Positions 54,275 through 61,932 of a stretch of DNA of 64,000 nt are shown here, piece by piece (position 1 is the stretch's first letter; the number at the start of each line of letters is the position of its first letter). The stretch is from Streptomyces capillispiralis (lineage in GTDB: Bacteria > Actinomycetota > Actinomycetes > Streptomycetales > Streptomycetaceae), in assembly GCF_007829875.1 (NCBI RefSeq), contig NZ_VIWV01000001.1, positions 1,178,001 to 1,242,000 on the forward strand. The letters are read 5' to 3'. The position numbers were made by a program, and so were the translations under genes. Below the pieces are notes generated by a model, which worked only from the letters and a program-made list of their open reading frames with translations, did not search any database and was not told the origin of the DNA.

Positions 54275-56153
54275 AGGCCGCGCCGTCCTTGCGGTCCCCG
54301 GTACCGGTGTCCTTGTCGTCGTCGATGATCTCCGCGTCGACGACGCCCTCGTCGTCCTGCGGCGCGCCGTGCTGTTCGGCGCCCTCGGAGGGCGTCTGCC
54401 CGGCCTGCGCGTACATCGCCTGGCCCATCTTCTGGCTGACCGAGGCGAGTTTCTCCACGCCGGCGCGCAGCTCGGCGGTGTCGGTGGCCTCCCGCTCCAG
54501 GAGCCGCTTCACCTCGGTGACGGCCGCCTCGACCTCGGCCTTGGTGTCGCCGGGGATGCGGTCGCCGTTGTCCCGCAGGAACCTCTCGGTCTGGTAGACG
54601 AGTTGTTCGGCCTGGTTGCGGGTCTCGGCGGCCTCCCGGCGCCTGCGGTCCTCCTCGGCGTACTGCTCGGCCTCGCGCATCATGCGGTCGATGTCGTCCT
54701 TGGGGAGCGCCGAGCCGCCCGTGACGGTCATCTTCTGCTCGCGGCCGGTGGCGAGGTCCTTCGCGGAGACGTGCATGATCCCGTTGGCGTCGATGTCGAA
54801 GGCCACCTCGATCTGCGGGACGCCGCGCGGGGCCGGGGGCAGGCCGGTGAGGTCGAAGACACCGAGCTTCTTGTTGTAGGCGGCGATCTCGCGCTCGCCC
54901 TGGTAGACCTGGATGCCGACCGAGGGCTGGTTGTCGGTGGCGGTGGTGAAGATCTCCGAACGGCGGGTGGGGATCGTGGTGTTGCGCTCGATCAACCGGG
55001 TCATGATGCCGCCCTTGGTCTCGATGCCCAGGGACAGCGGGGTGACGTCGAGGAGCAGCACGTCCTTGACGTCGCCGCGCAGGACGCCCGCCTGGAGGGC
55101 CGCGCCGACGGCGACCACCTCGTCGGGGTTGACGCCCTTGTGCGGGTCCTTGCCGGTGAGCCCGCGGACCAGGTCGGTGACGGCGGGCATCCGGGTGGAG
55201 CCGCCGACGAGGATGACGTGGTCGATCGCGGAGAGCTGCACGCCGGCGTCCTTGACGGCCTGGTGGAAGGGCTTCTTGCAGCGCTCCAGCAGGTCCTCGG
55301 TGAGCTCCTGGAACTGGGCGCGGGTCAGCTTCTCGTCGAGGTGCAGGGGTCCTTCGGCGGAGGCGGTGATGTAGGGCAGGTTGATGGTGGTCTCCGACGA
55401 GGAGGACAGCTCGATCTTCGCCTTCTCGGCGGCCTCCCGCAGCCGCTGCACCGCCATCCTGTCCTGCGCCAGGTCGATGCCGTACTGCCCCTTGAAGCGC
55501 TTGGCGAGGTACTCGACGACGCGCTGGTCCCAGTCGTCGCCGCCGAGGTGGGTGTCGCCGTTGGTGGCCTTCACCTCGATGACGCCCTCGCCGATGTCGA
55601 GCAGCGACACGTCGAAGGTGCCGCCGCCCAGGTCGAAGACGAGGACGGTCTGGTCGTTCTCCTTGTCCAGGCCGTACGCCAGGGCCGCCGCCGTCGGTTC
55701 GTTGATGATCCTCAGCACCTTCAGGCCGGCGATCTCCCCGGCCTCCTTGGTGGCCTGCCGCTGGGTGTCGTCGAAGTACGCCGGCACGGTGATCACCGCG
55801 TCGGTGACGTCCTCGCCCAGGTAGGACTCGGCGTCCCGCCGCAGTTTCTGCAGCACCCGGGCGGACAGTTCCTGCGCCCGGTAGCGGGTTCCGTCGACGG
55901 AGCCCTGGTCCGGGAAGCGCCAGTGGGCGTCGCCCATGTGCCGCTTGACCGAGCGGGCGGTGCGGTCGACGTTCGTCACGGCCTGCCGTTTGGCGACCTC
56001 GCCGACCAGCACCTCGCCGTTCTTGGCGAACGCGACGACGGAGGGGGTGGTCCGCGCGCCCTCCGCGTTGGCGATGACGGTGGGCTCGCCGCCCTCCAGC
56101 ACGGCCACCACCGAGTTCGTGGTTCCCAGGTCGATTCCGACGGCACGTCCCAT
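54273..56153 (-). CDS. dnaK: DnaK-family Hsp70 chaperone (orphan copy)
   Basis: The product is 626 residues. It has the Hsp70 signatures [33 protein letters not shown] and [22 protein letters not shown], the linker [18 protein letters not shown] and a charged acidic tail. It binds unfolded segments with ATP. No grpE, dnaJ or hspR follows, so this is not the main dnaK operon but a stand-alone paralogue. ATG 56153 is chosen for the [10 protein letters not shown] start with GGAAGGGG upstream. Confidence 0.93.
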   Translation of the reverse strand: MGRAVGIDLGTTNSVVAVLEGGEPTVIANAEGARTTPSVVAFAKNGEVLVGEVAKRQAVTNVDRTARSVKRHMGDAHWRFPDQGSVDGTRYRAQELSARVLQKLRRDAESYLGEDVTDAVITVPAYFDDTQRQATKEAGEIAGLKVLRIINEPTAAALAYGLDKENDQTVLVFDLGGGTFDVSLLDIGEGVIEVKATNGDTHLGGDDWDQRVVEYLAKRFKGQYGIDLAQDRMAVQRLREAAEKAKIELSSSSETTINLPYITASAEGPLHLDEKLTRAQFQELTEDLLERCKKPFHQAVKDAGVQLSAIDHVILVGGSTRMPAVTDLVRGLTGKDPHKGVNPDEVVAVGAALQAGVLRGDVKDVLLLDVTPLSLGIETKGGIMTRLIERNTTIPTRRSEIFTTATDNQPSVGIQVYQGEREIAAYNKKLGVFDLTGLPPAPRGVPQIEVAFDIDANGIMHVSAKDLATGREQKMTVTGGSALPKDDIDRMMREAEQYAEEDRRRREAAETRNQAEQLVYQTERFLRDNGDRIPGDTKAEVEAAVTEVKRLLEREATDTAELRAGVEKLASVSQKMGQAMYAQAGQTPSEGAEQHGAPQDDEGVVDAEIIDDDKDTGTGDRKDGAA

Positions 56154-56191
56154 CGCTGTCCCCTTCCGCCAGGGCACCTCTCCGGAGTTCC

Positions 56192-56243
56192 AGCACAAAA
56201 CTTGAGCGCCCTGTTGTCAATAGGTTGAGTGGGCGATTGTCAA
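56192..56243 (-). promoter_or_regulatory. dnaK promoter region with repeated half-sites
   Basis: On the minus strand two TTGACAA heptamers lie 23 bases apart; the nearer one is 17 bases from TGTGCT. ACTCAA and GCTCAAG lie between and after them and resemble half-sites of the HspR HAIR element, but as direct rather than inverted repeats. Heat-shock control is possible, not shown. Confidence 0.4.
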
Positions 56244-56983
56244 CGAGGAGGCCGCGTGTCCGGGTGGTCGCGCAGCTCCACGGCGCGGCGGGGACGGTCG
56301 GTGATCAGCACGTCCACGCGCGGGTCGCCGAGGAAGCCGCGCAGCGCCGCGTCCTCGTTGACCGTCCACACCATGGTGAACAGTCTGTTACGGGCCGCCT
56401 CGCGCAGCACGGTGGCGCGGGCCAGACGCTGGTGCACGGCGACCCCGTGGGCGCCGCAGGCGCGCACCCGGCGCATGGGCAGCAGTTCGCCGAGCCGGGT
56501 CGCCACCAGGCGGCCGCGGCCGATCTCCCTGCCGTCGCGGCCGAGGGACAGGGCGGTGCGCACACGGGGGTGGGCCGCGGTGATGGCGGCGACGGAACGG
56601 TCCTCCAGGGTGGTGGCGACGAAGCCGTCCTCGCCGAGCAGGGCGATCGCGCGGTCGATCAGCTCCCGCTCGTGGCCGGTCTCCTTCAGGTCCAGGTGCG
56701 CGACGAGCTTCCCGGCGACCAGCTCCAGCACGTCCTCGACGACGGGCACGGGGTGTCCGGCGCGCTCGTTCAGCTCGGCGTGGGTGAGCGTGGACAGCAA
56801 GGGGCCGGTGTGCCCCGCCCGGGCGTCGTGGTGGACGACGAAGACGCCGTCCGCGGTGCGCCGGACGTCCAACTCGGCGTACTCCGCGCCGGAGCGCAGC
56901 GCGTCCTCGTAGGCCTCCCAGGTGGCGGGGGCGGCGCGTTCGGAGCCGCCCCGGTGGGCGGAGACGGCGGGGCGTGACGTCAT
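56240..56983 (-). CDS. glycerophosphodiester phosphodiesterase
   Basis: The product is 247 residues with the GDPD core: SAHRGGSERAAPATWEAYEDAL, YAELDVRRTADGVFVVHHD, VAHLDLKETG and the C-terminal TVNEDAALRGFLGDPRVDVLITDRP. It hydrolyses glycerophosphodiesters to glycerol 3-phosphate and an alcohol. No signal peptide, so cytoplasmic. Confidence 0.92.
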   Translation of the reverse strand: MTSRPAVSAHRGGSERAAPATWEAYEDALRSGAEYAELDVRRTADGVFVVHHDARAGHTGPLLSTLTHAELNERAGHPVPVVEDVLELVAGKLVAHLDLKETGHERELIDRAIALLGEDGFVATTLEDRSVAAITAAHPRVRTALSLGRDGREIGRGRLVATRLGELLPMRRVRACGAHGVAVHQRLARATVLREAARNRLFTMVWTVNEDAALRGFLGDPRVDVLITDRPRRAVELRDHPDTRPPR

Positions 56984-57010
56984 GGGGGTCTGCTCCCGGA
57001 GGGGGACGTG

Positions 57011-57043
57011 CCGCAGGCCGCCCCGGGAGGGGGCGGCCTGCGG
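57011..57043 (-). terminator. terminator after osmC-like gene
   Basis: CCGCAGGCCGCCCC (57011-57024) and GGGGCGGCCTGCGG (57030-57043) pair perfectly around a 5-base loop, 22 bases after the OsmC-like stop on the minus strand. Confidence 0.8.
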
Positions 57044-57064
57044 TGGTGCGACGCCGCGAGCGGG

Positions 57065-57493
57065 TCAGGCGAGCTTGGCCGTCAGGGTGATGTTCGTCCC
57101 CTTGAGGGCCTGGCTGACCGGGCAGTTCACCTTGGCGTCCTCGGCCGCGGCGACGAAGCCGGCCTCGTCCAGGCCGGGAACGGTGCCCTCGACCGTGATG
57201 TGGATGCCGGTGATGCCCTCACCGGGCACGAAGGTGACGTCGGCGGAGGTCGTCAGACGGGTCGGCGGGGTGCCGGCCTTGTCGAGTCCGTTGGACAGGG
57301 CCATCGAGAAGCAGCTGGAGTGCGCGGCGGCGATCAGCTCCTCCGGGCTGGTCTTCCCGTTCGCCTCCTCGGCACGCGACGCCCAGGTGACCGGCTGCTC
57401 ACCGATGCTGCCGGAGGAGTCGAAGGAGACGACCCCGCTGCCCTTGAACAGGTTGCCTTCCCAAACGGTGTGTGCGGAGCGCGTGGCTGCCAT
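57065..57493 (-). CDS. OsmC-family peroxidase
   Basis: The product is 142 residues with both redox cysteines: SPEELIAAAHSSCFSMAL and AKVNCPVSQAL. It reduces organic hydroperoxides through a thiol pair, typically under oxidative or osmotic stress. AAGGA is correctly spaced before the ATG; a run of eight A bases (57508-57515, T on the coding strand) lies in its leader. Confidence 0.92.
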   Translation of the reverse strand: MAATRSAHTVWEGNLFKGSGVVSFDSSGSIGEQPVTWASRAEEANGKTSPEELIAAAHSSCFSMALSNGLDKAGTPPTRLTTSADVTFVPGEGITGIHITVEGTVPGLDEAGFVAAAEDAKVNCPVSQALKGTNITLTAKLA

Positions 57494-57782
57494 GACGCAT
57501 CCTTTCCAAAAAAAATCCGGCCGTGTGTCCGGCGGTGCTCGGTCCGGGAGGCGGTGTCACCCGACTCCCGCCCCCATCCGATCACATCACGGCTCACCCC
57601 ACCCGGAAGACGGGCCCCCTCGGGGTGAACGGCAGGCGAGCACCCGGTGGGATCGGGTGGGCGTGCCCGCGGCGCTCCCGCGGGACGTCGCACCGGCCGT
57701 CGGTGCTCACCGGGACGGGCGGCGATGGTGCCGAGCGCCTTGCCGAGCAGGACCCGGTCCATGGACCCTGCCCGGCAGGGGG

Positions 57783-59858
57783 TCAGGCCGCGCGTTCCCG
57801 GTCGGGGGCCGTCGGCAGCTCCGCCTCGTCGGACTCGGTCAGCCAGCGGCGCAGCACCTGGTGGATCTGCTCGGCCCCGGCCGGCTCCGCCCCGTCGGCG
57901 GCCGGCGCGGACAGTGCGAGCGGGGACAGCAGGAAGGGGCGGGACTGGGCGCCGCCGAGGCCGCCGTGGGAGCCGATCTGCTCCTCGAAGGCGAGGACCT
58001 CGCCGTCGGCCGGGTCGTGGAAGGAGTTGACCATGATGTCGGCGGTGTGCGGGAAGGTGTGGGTGCGGCGCACCACGTCGGCGGCGCCGGGCCCGAACGC
58101 GGCGAGCGGCCCCGGGGTGCCGTCGAGCTCGTCCAGCGGGATCTCGGCGCCGTACGCGCCGAGGACGACCCCGCCGTGGCGTTCGCTGCGGACCAGGAGG
58201 AAGCCGATGCCGGGGTGGTTGGCGAGGGTCGGCAGGAGGGCGGGGTGGCGGGCGTCGATCTCCTCCTTGGTCATCCGGTGCGGCACGTCCGGGAAGGAGA
58301 CCAGGCCGAGGTTGCCGGAGGCCAGCACGACGGGTTCCGAGCCGCGGGTGGGCCGGTAGTGCTCGGAGCCCTCCTCGACGGGGCGGCGCAGCGCGGCCCG
58401 GACGGCGGCGCGGGCCTCGGCGCCGCTGTGGGTGCGCCGGGCGCGGCGCGGCACGGGCAGTCCGCAGCCGGCCCGCACCAGGTCGCCCAGGGTCAGGCCG
58501 TAGCGGGAGCGGAAGGTCTCGCCGGGGCTCTGCCCGTGGTCGGACAGGACGACGATCCGGTAGGGGCGGGGGGCGTGCTCGGTGACGTTCTCGATGAGGG
58601 CGAGGGCGCGGTCCAGGCGCTGGAGGACCTTCTCGGTGTCCCTGCTCGCCGGCCCGGAGTGGTGGGCGACCTCGTCGTAGGCCACCAGGTCGGCGTAGAC
58701 GGCGGTGCGGCCGGCCAGTACGTCGCCCATCACGGCGGCGACCACCACGTCCCGTTCGACGACGGTGGCGAAGGCGCGGACGAACGGGTAGAGCCCGCCG
58801 CGCGACACGCGCGGGCGCTGCTTGCGCAGCCGGGCCCGGGTGGACTGGCCGATCTCGCGGCCCACCTCGGCGATGAAGGACAGGGCGGTGCGCACGGCGT
58901 TGGCGGGGTCGGAGAAGTACGCGAAGTAGCCCGCGCGGGAGCGGGCCGCGGGGCCGCGGCGGCGGGTGGCGATGGACAGGACCAGGGCCTGTTCGCCGGC
59001 GCCGCCGCTGAAGAGGTTGCCGCGGCTGGCGCCGTCGTGGGCGAGGAGCCCGGCGTGCCCGGAGTACTCGATGGCGCGGGCCTGGAGTTCGGCGGCGCTG
59101 GTGGGCCGGTTGCACACCATCACCTCGCGGCGGGCCTTCTCGTACCAGCGGAAGGCGGGCACGTCGTGGTTGCTGCCGTGCAGGATGCCGAGCTGGCTGG
59201 CGCCGGTCTGGCTGGACCAGTCGGTGCGCCAGGGGGTGAGGCGGTGGGTGGGGCGGTCGCCGCCGCTGCCGGTGCCGAGCCAGCGGGCGATCGTGGGCAT
59301 CAGCCCCTTGCCGACGGCGTCCACCAGCATGTCGTGGCCGACGCCGTCAAGTTGCAGGAAGACGGTGCCGGGGGTCGGCGGGCAGGGCGGGGTGGTGCGG
59401 CGTCTGCGGTCGGCGAGGCGGTAGAGGCGGCGGCGGTAGGCGTCGTCGTCGCGGACCGCGAGGGCGGCGCCGGTGGCGGAGGCGACGGCGGACATGACCG
59501 CGGCGACGACGACCGCCGTCTCCGGTGCGGCGGCGCCCCGTTCGACCGGGTTGACGCGCAGGGCCAGCCACAGCAGCGCGCCGTTGAGGAAGAACACCAG
59601 CAGCCCGAGGACGAGCGCCGGTACGAGCAGCAGCAGCCGCACCAACAGTGGCCAGACCAGCGCGGACAGCAGGCCGAAGGCGCCGGCGCCGAGGGCCCCG
59701 GTGACCGCGATGTCGGTGGCGCTGTCGCCGTCCGCCGAACGCAGCCGGAAGTCCGGGAGGATCCCGGCGAGCAGCAGCATCGTGAGCGTGGAGACCACCC
59801 ATACGGCGACACTCCGCCCGACCTGACTGGCGACCCGTCGCCAACGCTCGCCACGCAC
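57783..59858 (-). CDS. membrane protein with 4-TM holin-like domain fused to an alkaline-phosphatase-superfamily domain
   Basis: The product is about 691 residues. Residues 1-150 contain four hydrophobic spans (VAVWVVSTLTMLLLAGILPDF and others) matching the phage-holin-4-type membrane domain. The rest is a phosphodiesterase/alkaline-phosphatase fold with VFLQLDGVGHDML, GSNHDVPAFRWYEK, VAYDEVAHHSGP and VLSDHGQSPG as metal ligands; it would face one side of the membrane. A GTG at 59858 is chosen; 59867 and TTG 59933 are alternatives. Substrate unknown. Confidence 0.85.
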   Translation of the reverse strand: MRGERWRRVASQVGRSVAVWVVSTLTMLLLAGILPDFRLRSADGDSATDIAVTGALGAGAFGLLSALVWPLLVRLLLLVPALVLGLLVFFLNGALLWLALRVNPVERGAAAPETAVVVAAVMSAVASATGAALAVRDDDAYRRRLYRLADRRRRTTPPCPPTPGTVFLQLDGVGHDMLVDAVGKGLMPTIARWLGTGSGGDRPTHRLTPWRTDWSSQTGASQLGILHGSNHDVPAFRWYEKARREVMVCNRPTSAAELQARAIEYSGHAGLLAHDGASRGNLFSGGAGEQALVLSIATRRRGPAARSRAGYFAYFSDPANAVRTALSFIAEVGREIGQSTRARLRKQRPRVSRGGLYPFVRAFATVVERDVVVAAVMGDVLAGRTAVYADLVAYDEVAHHSGPASRDTEKVLQRLDRALALIENVTEHAPRPYRIVVLSDHGQSPGETFRSRYGLTLGDLVRAGCGLPVPRRARRTHSGAEARAAVRAALRRPVEEGSEHYRPTRGSEPVVLASGNLGLVSFPDVPHRMTKEEIDARHPALLPTLANHPGIGFLLVRSERHGGVVLGAYGAEIPLDELDGTPGPLAAFGPGAADVVRRTHTFPHTADIMVNSFHDPADGEVLAFEEQIGSHGGLGGAQSRPFLLSPLALSAPAADGAEPAGAEQIHQVLRRWLTESDEAELPTAPDRERAA

Positions 59859-59882
59859 GCCCCGCACACCTCGCGTCCCGGC

Positions 59883-59905
59883 CCGTCCGTCACCGTGACG
59901 GACGG
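59883..59905 (-). terminator. hairpin upstream of the membrane phosphohydrolase
   Basis: CCGTCCGTCAC and GTGACGGACGG pair perfectly around one base. It lies between the recombinase-like gene and the membrane phosphohydrolase start and could terminate the former. Confidence 0.45.
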
Positions 59906-59954
59906 CCCCTAGCCCGTACCCACCCTGCCACAACGACCGGTAGAGGTGTTTTGT

Positions 59955-59970
59955 CCCCGCTCGCGCGGGT
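59955..59970 (-). terminator. short hairpin after the 133-residue gene
   Basis: CCCGC and GCGGG flank TCGC, 10 bases after the stop on the minus strand, and are followed by ACAAAAC. Confidence 0.35.
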
Positions 59971-59979
59971 CACCGGGGT

Positions 59980-60381
59980 TCAGCGGCCGTCGTAGCCGGC
60001 GGTCGGCATGGACAGCCTGCGGTGCACGCACGCCTTCATCTCCGCGTCGTACGACGGTTCGGCGCGGCCCACCACCTCCACGCGCGCCCCGCGCCGCGCG
60101 CACTGGGCGGTGAACTCCTCGACGGAGGACAGGGCGCGCTCCAGCACCCGCAGGCTGGGCGCCACGAACAGGTCGGCGCCGGGCCGCACGCCCTCCCACA
60201 GCATGCCGTGGTCGGGGCGCAGCCCCCGGACGAGGAGTTCCCTGGCCACCACGTAGCCGTGTTCGGCGGCCCAGCGGGCGCACATGGCGTACTGGCTGCG
60301 GGCGTCCACCAGGAAGGGGTCGGTGTCCAGTTCCACCAGCGGCGTCAGACTCGCGATCGCCGTCACCCGCACCGGCCCCAT
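59980..60381 (-). CDS. small protein resembling a degenerate serine-recombinase N-terminal domain
   Basis: The product is 133 residues. The order ARSQYAMCARWAAEHGYVVARELLVRG, LRPDHGMLWEGVRPGADLFVAPSLRVL and EEFTAQCARRGARVEVVG follows the serine-recombinase catalytic fold (helix after the nucleophile strand, LxPDR-like turn, D-R strand, E-helix). The catalytic Ser and Arg positions are not recognisable and there is no DNA-binding domain. It may be a domesticated, inactive relative; this is inference. ATG 60381 has GAGGTGAGG upstream. It is divergent from a metallo-beta-lactamase gene. Confidence 0.7.
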   Translation of the reverse strand: MGPVRVTAIASLTPLVELDTDPFLVDARSQYAMCARWAAEHGYVVARELLVRGLRPDHGMLWEGVRPGADLFVAPSLRVLERALSSVEEFTAQCARRGARVEVVGRAEPSYDAEMKACVHRRLSMPTAGYDGR

Positions 60382-60463
60382 GGCGTCCCCCTCACCTCCG
60401 GTTTCGTCGCCGACCCTACTCCTGCACGTAGGCTTCGGGGAGTCGCGCGAAGGAGGCGGGGAA

Positions 60464-61237
60464 GTGCCGGTGGAGATCACCTGGTGGGGTCACGCCACTT
60501 GCACGGTCGAGGACTCGCACGTCCGTGTGCTCACCGACCCCCTGTTCGCCCGCCGGCTCGCGCATCTGCGGCGCCGGCGGGGCGCGGTGCCGCCGGCCGA
60601 GTCCCGGCGCGCGGACGTGGCCCTGGTGTCCCATCTGCACGCGGACCACCTGCACGTGCCGTCGCTGGCCCGGCTCGCCCCGGGCACCCGCCTGCTCGTG
60701 CCCCGGGGCGCACCCTGGGCGGTGCCGGGGCTGCGCCGGCTCACGCACCTCGGTGTGACCGAGGTGGCGCCCGGCGATGTGACGACGGTCGGGGGCCTGG
60801 TCGTACGGGCGGTGCCCGCGCGGCACGACGGGCGGCGGCTGCCGCTCGGACCGCACCGCTCCCCCGCCCTCGGCTACGTCGTGGAGGGTGAGGCGCGGAC
60901 GTACTTCGCCGGGGACACCGGCCTGTTCGACACGATGGCCAAGGAGGTCGGGCCGGTCGACGTGGCGCTGCTCCCGGTGGGCGGCTGGGGCCCTTACCTC
61001 GGCGAGGGACATCTGGACGCGGGGCGGGCGGCGGAGGCGCTGGCCCGGCTGGGGGCGTCCAGCGCGGTGCCGGTGCACTACGGCACGTACTGGCCGATCG
61101 GGATGGACGCCGTGCGCCCGCACGAATTCCACGCGCCGGGCCACGAGTTCGAGCGGCTGGCGGCCCGGCACGCGCCCGGCGTGAGGGTGCACCGGCTCGG
61201 GCACGGGGAGCGCGTGCGCCTGGAGGTCACGCGGTGA
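60464..61237 (+). CDS. metallo-beta-lactamase-fold hydrolase
   Basis: The product is 257 residues. It begins VEITWWGHATCTVED, with the metal motif SHLHADHLHV, YFAGDTGLFD and VPVHYGTYWPI near the end, as in the UlaG/NAPE-PLD-like branch. It probably hydrolyses a phosphodiester or lactone. GTG 60464 has AGGAGG 7 bases upstream. Its stop overlaps the DedA-like start by 4 bases. Confidence 0.88.
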   Translation: MPVEITWWGHATCTVEDSHVRVLTDPLFARRLAHLRRRRGAVPPAESRRADVALVSHLHADHLHVPSLARLAPGTRLLVPRGAPWAVPGLRRLTHLGVTEVAPGDVTTVGGLVVRAVPARHDGRRLPLGPHRSPALGYVVEGEARTYFAGDTGLFDTMAKEVGPVDVALLPVGGWGPYLGEGHLDAGRAAEALARLGASSAVPVHYGTYWPIGMDAVRPHEFHAPGHEFERLAARHAPGVRVHRLGHGERVRLEVTR

Positions 61238-61908
61238 TCCCGCCCGCCGCTCTGGGCCGGGCGGCCGACGCCTGGCTTTCGTCGGCGGCCGGGCCGGCGC
61301 TCGTGCCGGCCGTGGCGCCGGAGTCCACCCAGCAGGCGATCGGCTATCCCTCGCTGTTCCTGCTGGTGCTGATCGGGGCGCTGGTGCCGGTCGTGCCGAC
61401 GGGCGCGCTGGTGAGTTCGGCGGCGGTGGTGGCCTTCCACCGGACGGCGCCGTTCTCGATGGCACTGGTGTTCGTGACGGCGTCGCTGGCCGCGTTCCTC
61501 GGAGACGTGGCGCTGTACTGGCTGGGGCGGCGCGGCATGAAGTCGCGCAACGGCTCGCGCTGGCTGGAGGCGATCCGGGCGCGGGCGCCGGAGGACCGGC
61601 TGGCGCAGGCGCAGCGCAAGCTCGCCGACCACGGGGTGGCGGTGCTGGTGCTGTCCCGGCTGATGCCGGCCGGGCGGCTGCCGGTGATGCTGGCCTGTCT
61701 GCTCGCGAAGTGGCCGCTGCGCCGCTTCGTGCGCGGCAATCTGCCGGCCTGTCTGGCGTGGGCGGTGACCTACCAGTTGATCGGGGTGCTCGGCGGTTCG
61801 CTGTTCAAGGAGCCGTGGGAGGGCGTGCTCGCGGCGGTCGTGCTGACCGTGCTGATCAGCGTGGCCCCGAGCGTGTGGCGGCGGATGCGGGGGACGACGG
61901 CGGGGTGA
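61234..61908 (+). CDS. DedA/VTT-family membrane protein
   Basis: The product is 224 residues with about five spans and the VTT/DedA features GALVPVVPTGALVSSAAV, AAFLGDVALYWLGRRG and LVLSRLMPAGRLPVMLACLLAKW. Such proteins scramble or flip lipids across membranes. GTG 61234 overlaps the upstream gene (GTGA). Confidence 0.87.
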   Translation: MIPPAALGRAADAWLSSAAGPALVPAVAPESTQQAIGYPSLFLLVLIGALVPVVPTGALVSSAAVVAFHRTAPFSMALVFVTASLAAFLGDVALYWLGRRGMKSRNGSRWLEAIRARAPEDRLAQAQRKLADHGVAVLVLSRLMPAGRLPVMLACLLAKWPLRRFVRGNLPACLAWAVTYQLIGVLGGSLFKEPWEGVLAAVVLTVLISVAPSVWRRMRGTTAG

Positions 61909-61932
61909 CACGGCGCCCCCCTTCCCCGCCGG

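Noticed and set aside
56201..56230. HspR HAIR element
   Set aside because: The CTTGAG-type half-sites are in direct orientation and wrongly spaced for CTTGAGT-N7-ACTCAAG; only a loose resemblance remains.
57566..57782. Small gene on the minus strand between the membrane phosphohydrolase and OsmC
   Set aside because: An ATG frame exists near 57764 but it runs in Pro/Arg-rich sequence into the OsmC leader, with no ribosome site and no recognisable product.
59882..59933. Longer membrane phosphohydrolase starting at TTG 59933
   Set aside because: This would include an 11-bp hairpin within the coding start and residues unlike the rest of the protein; GTG 59858 is more likely.
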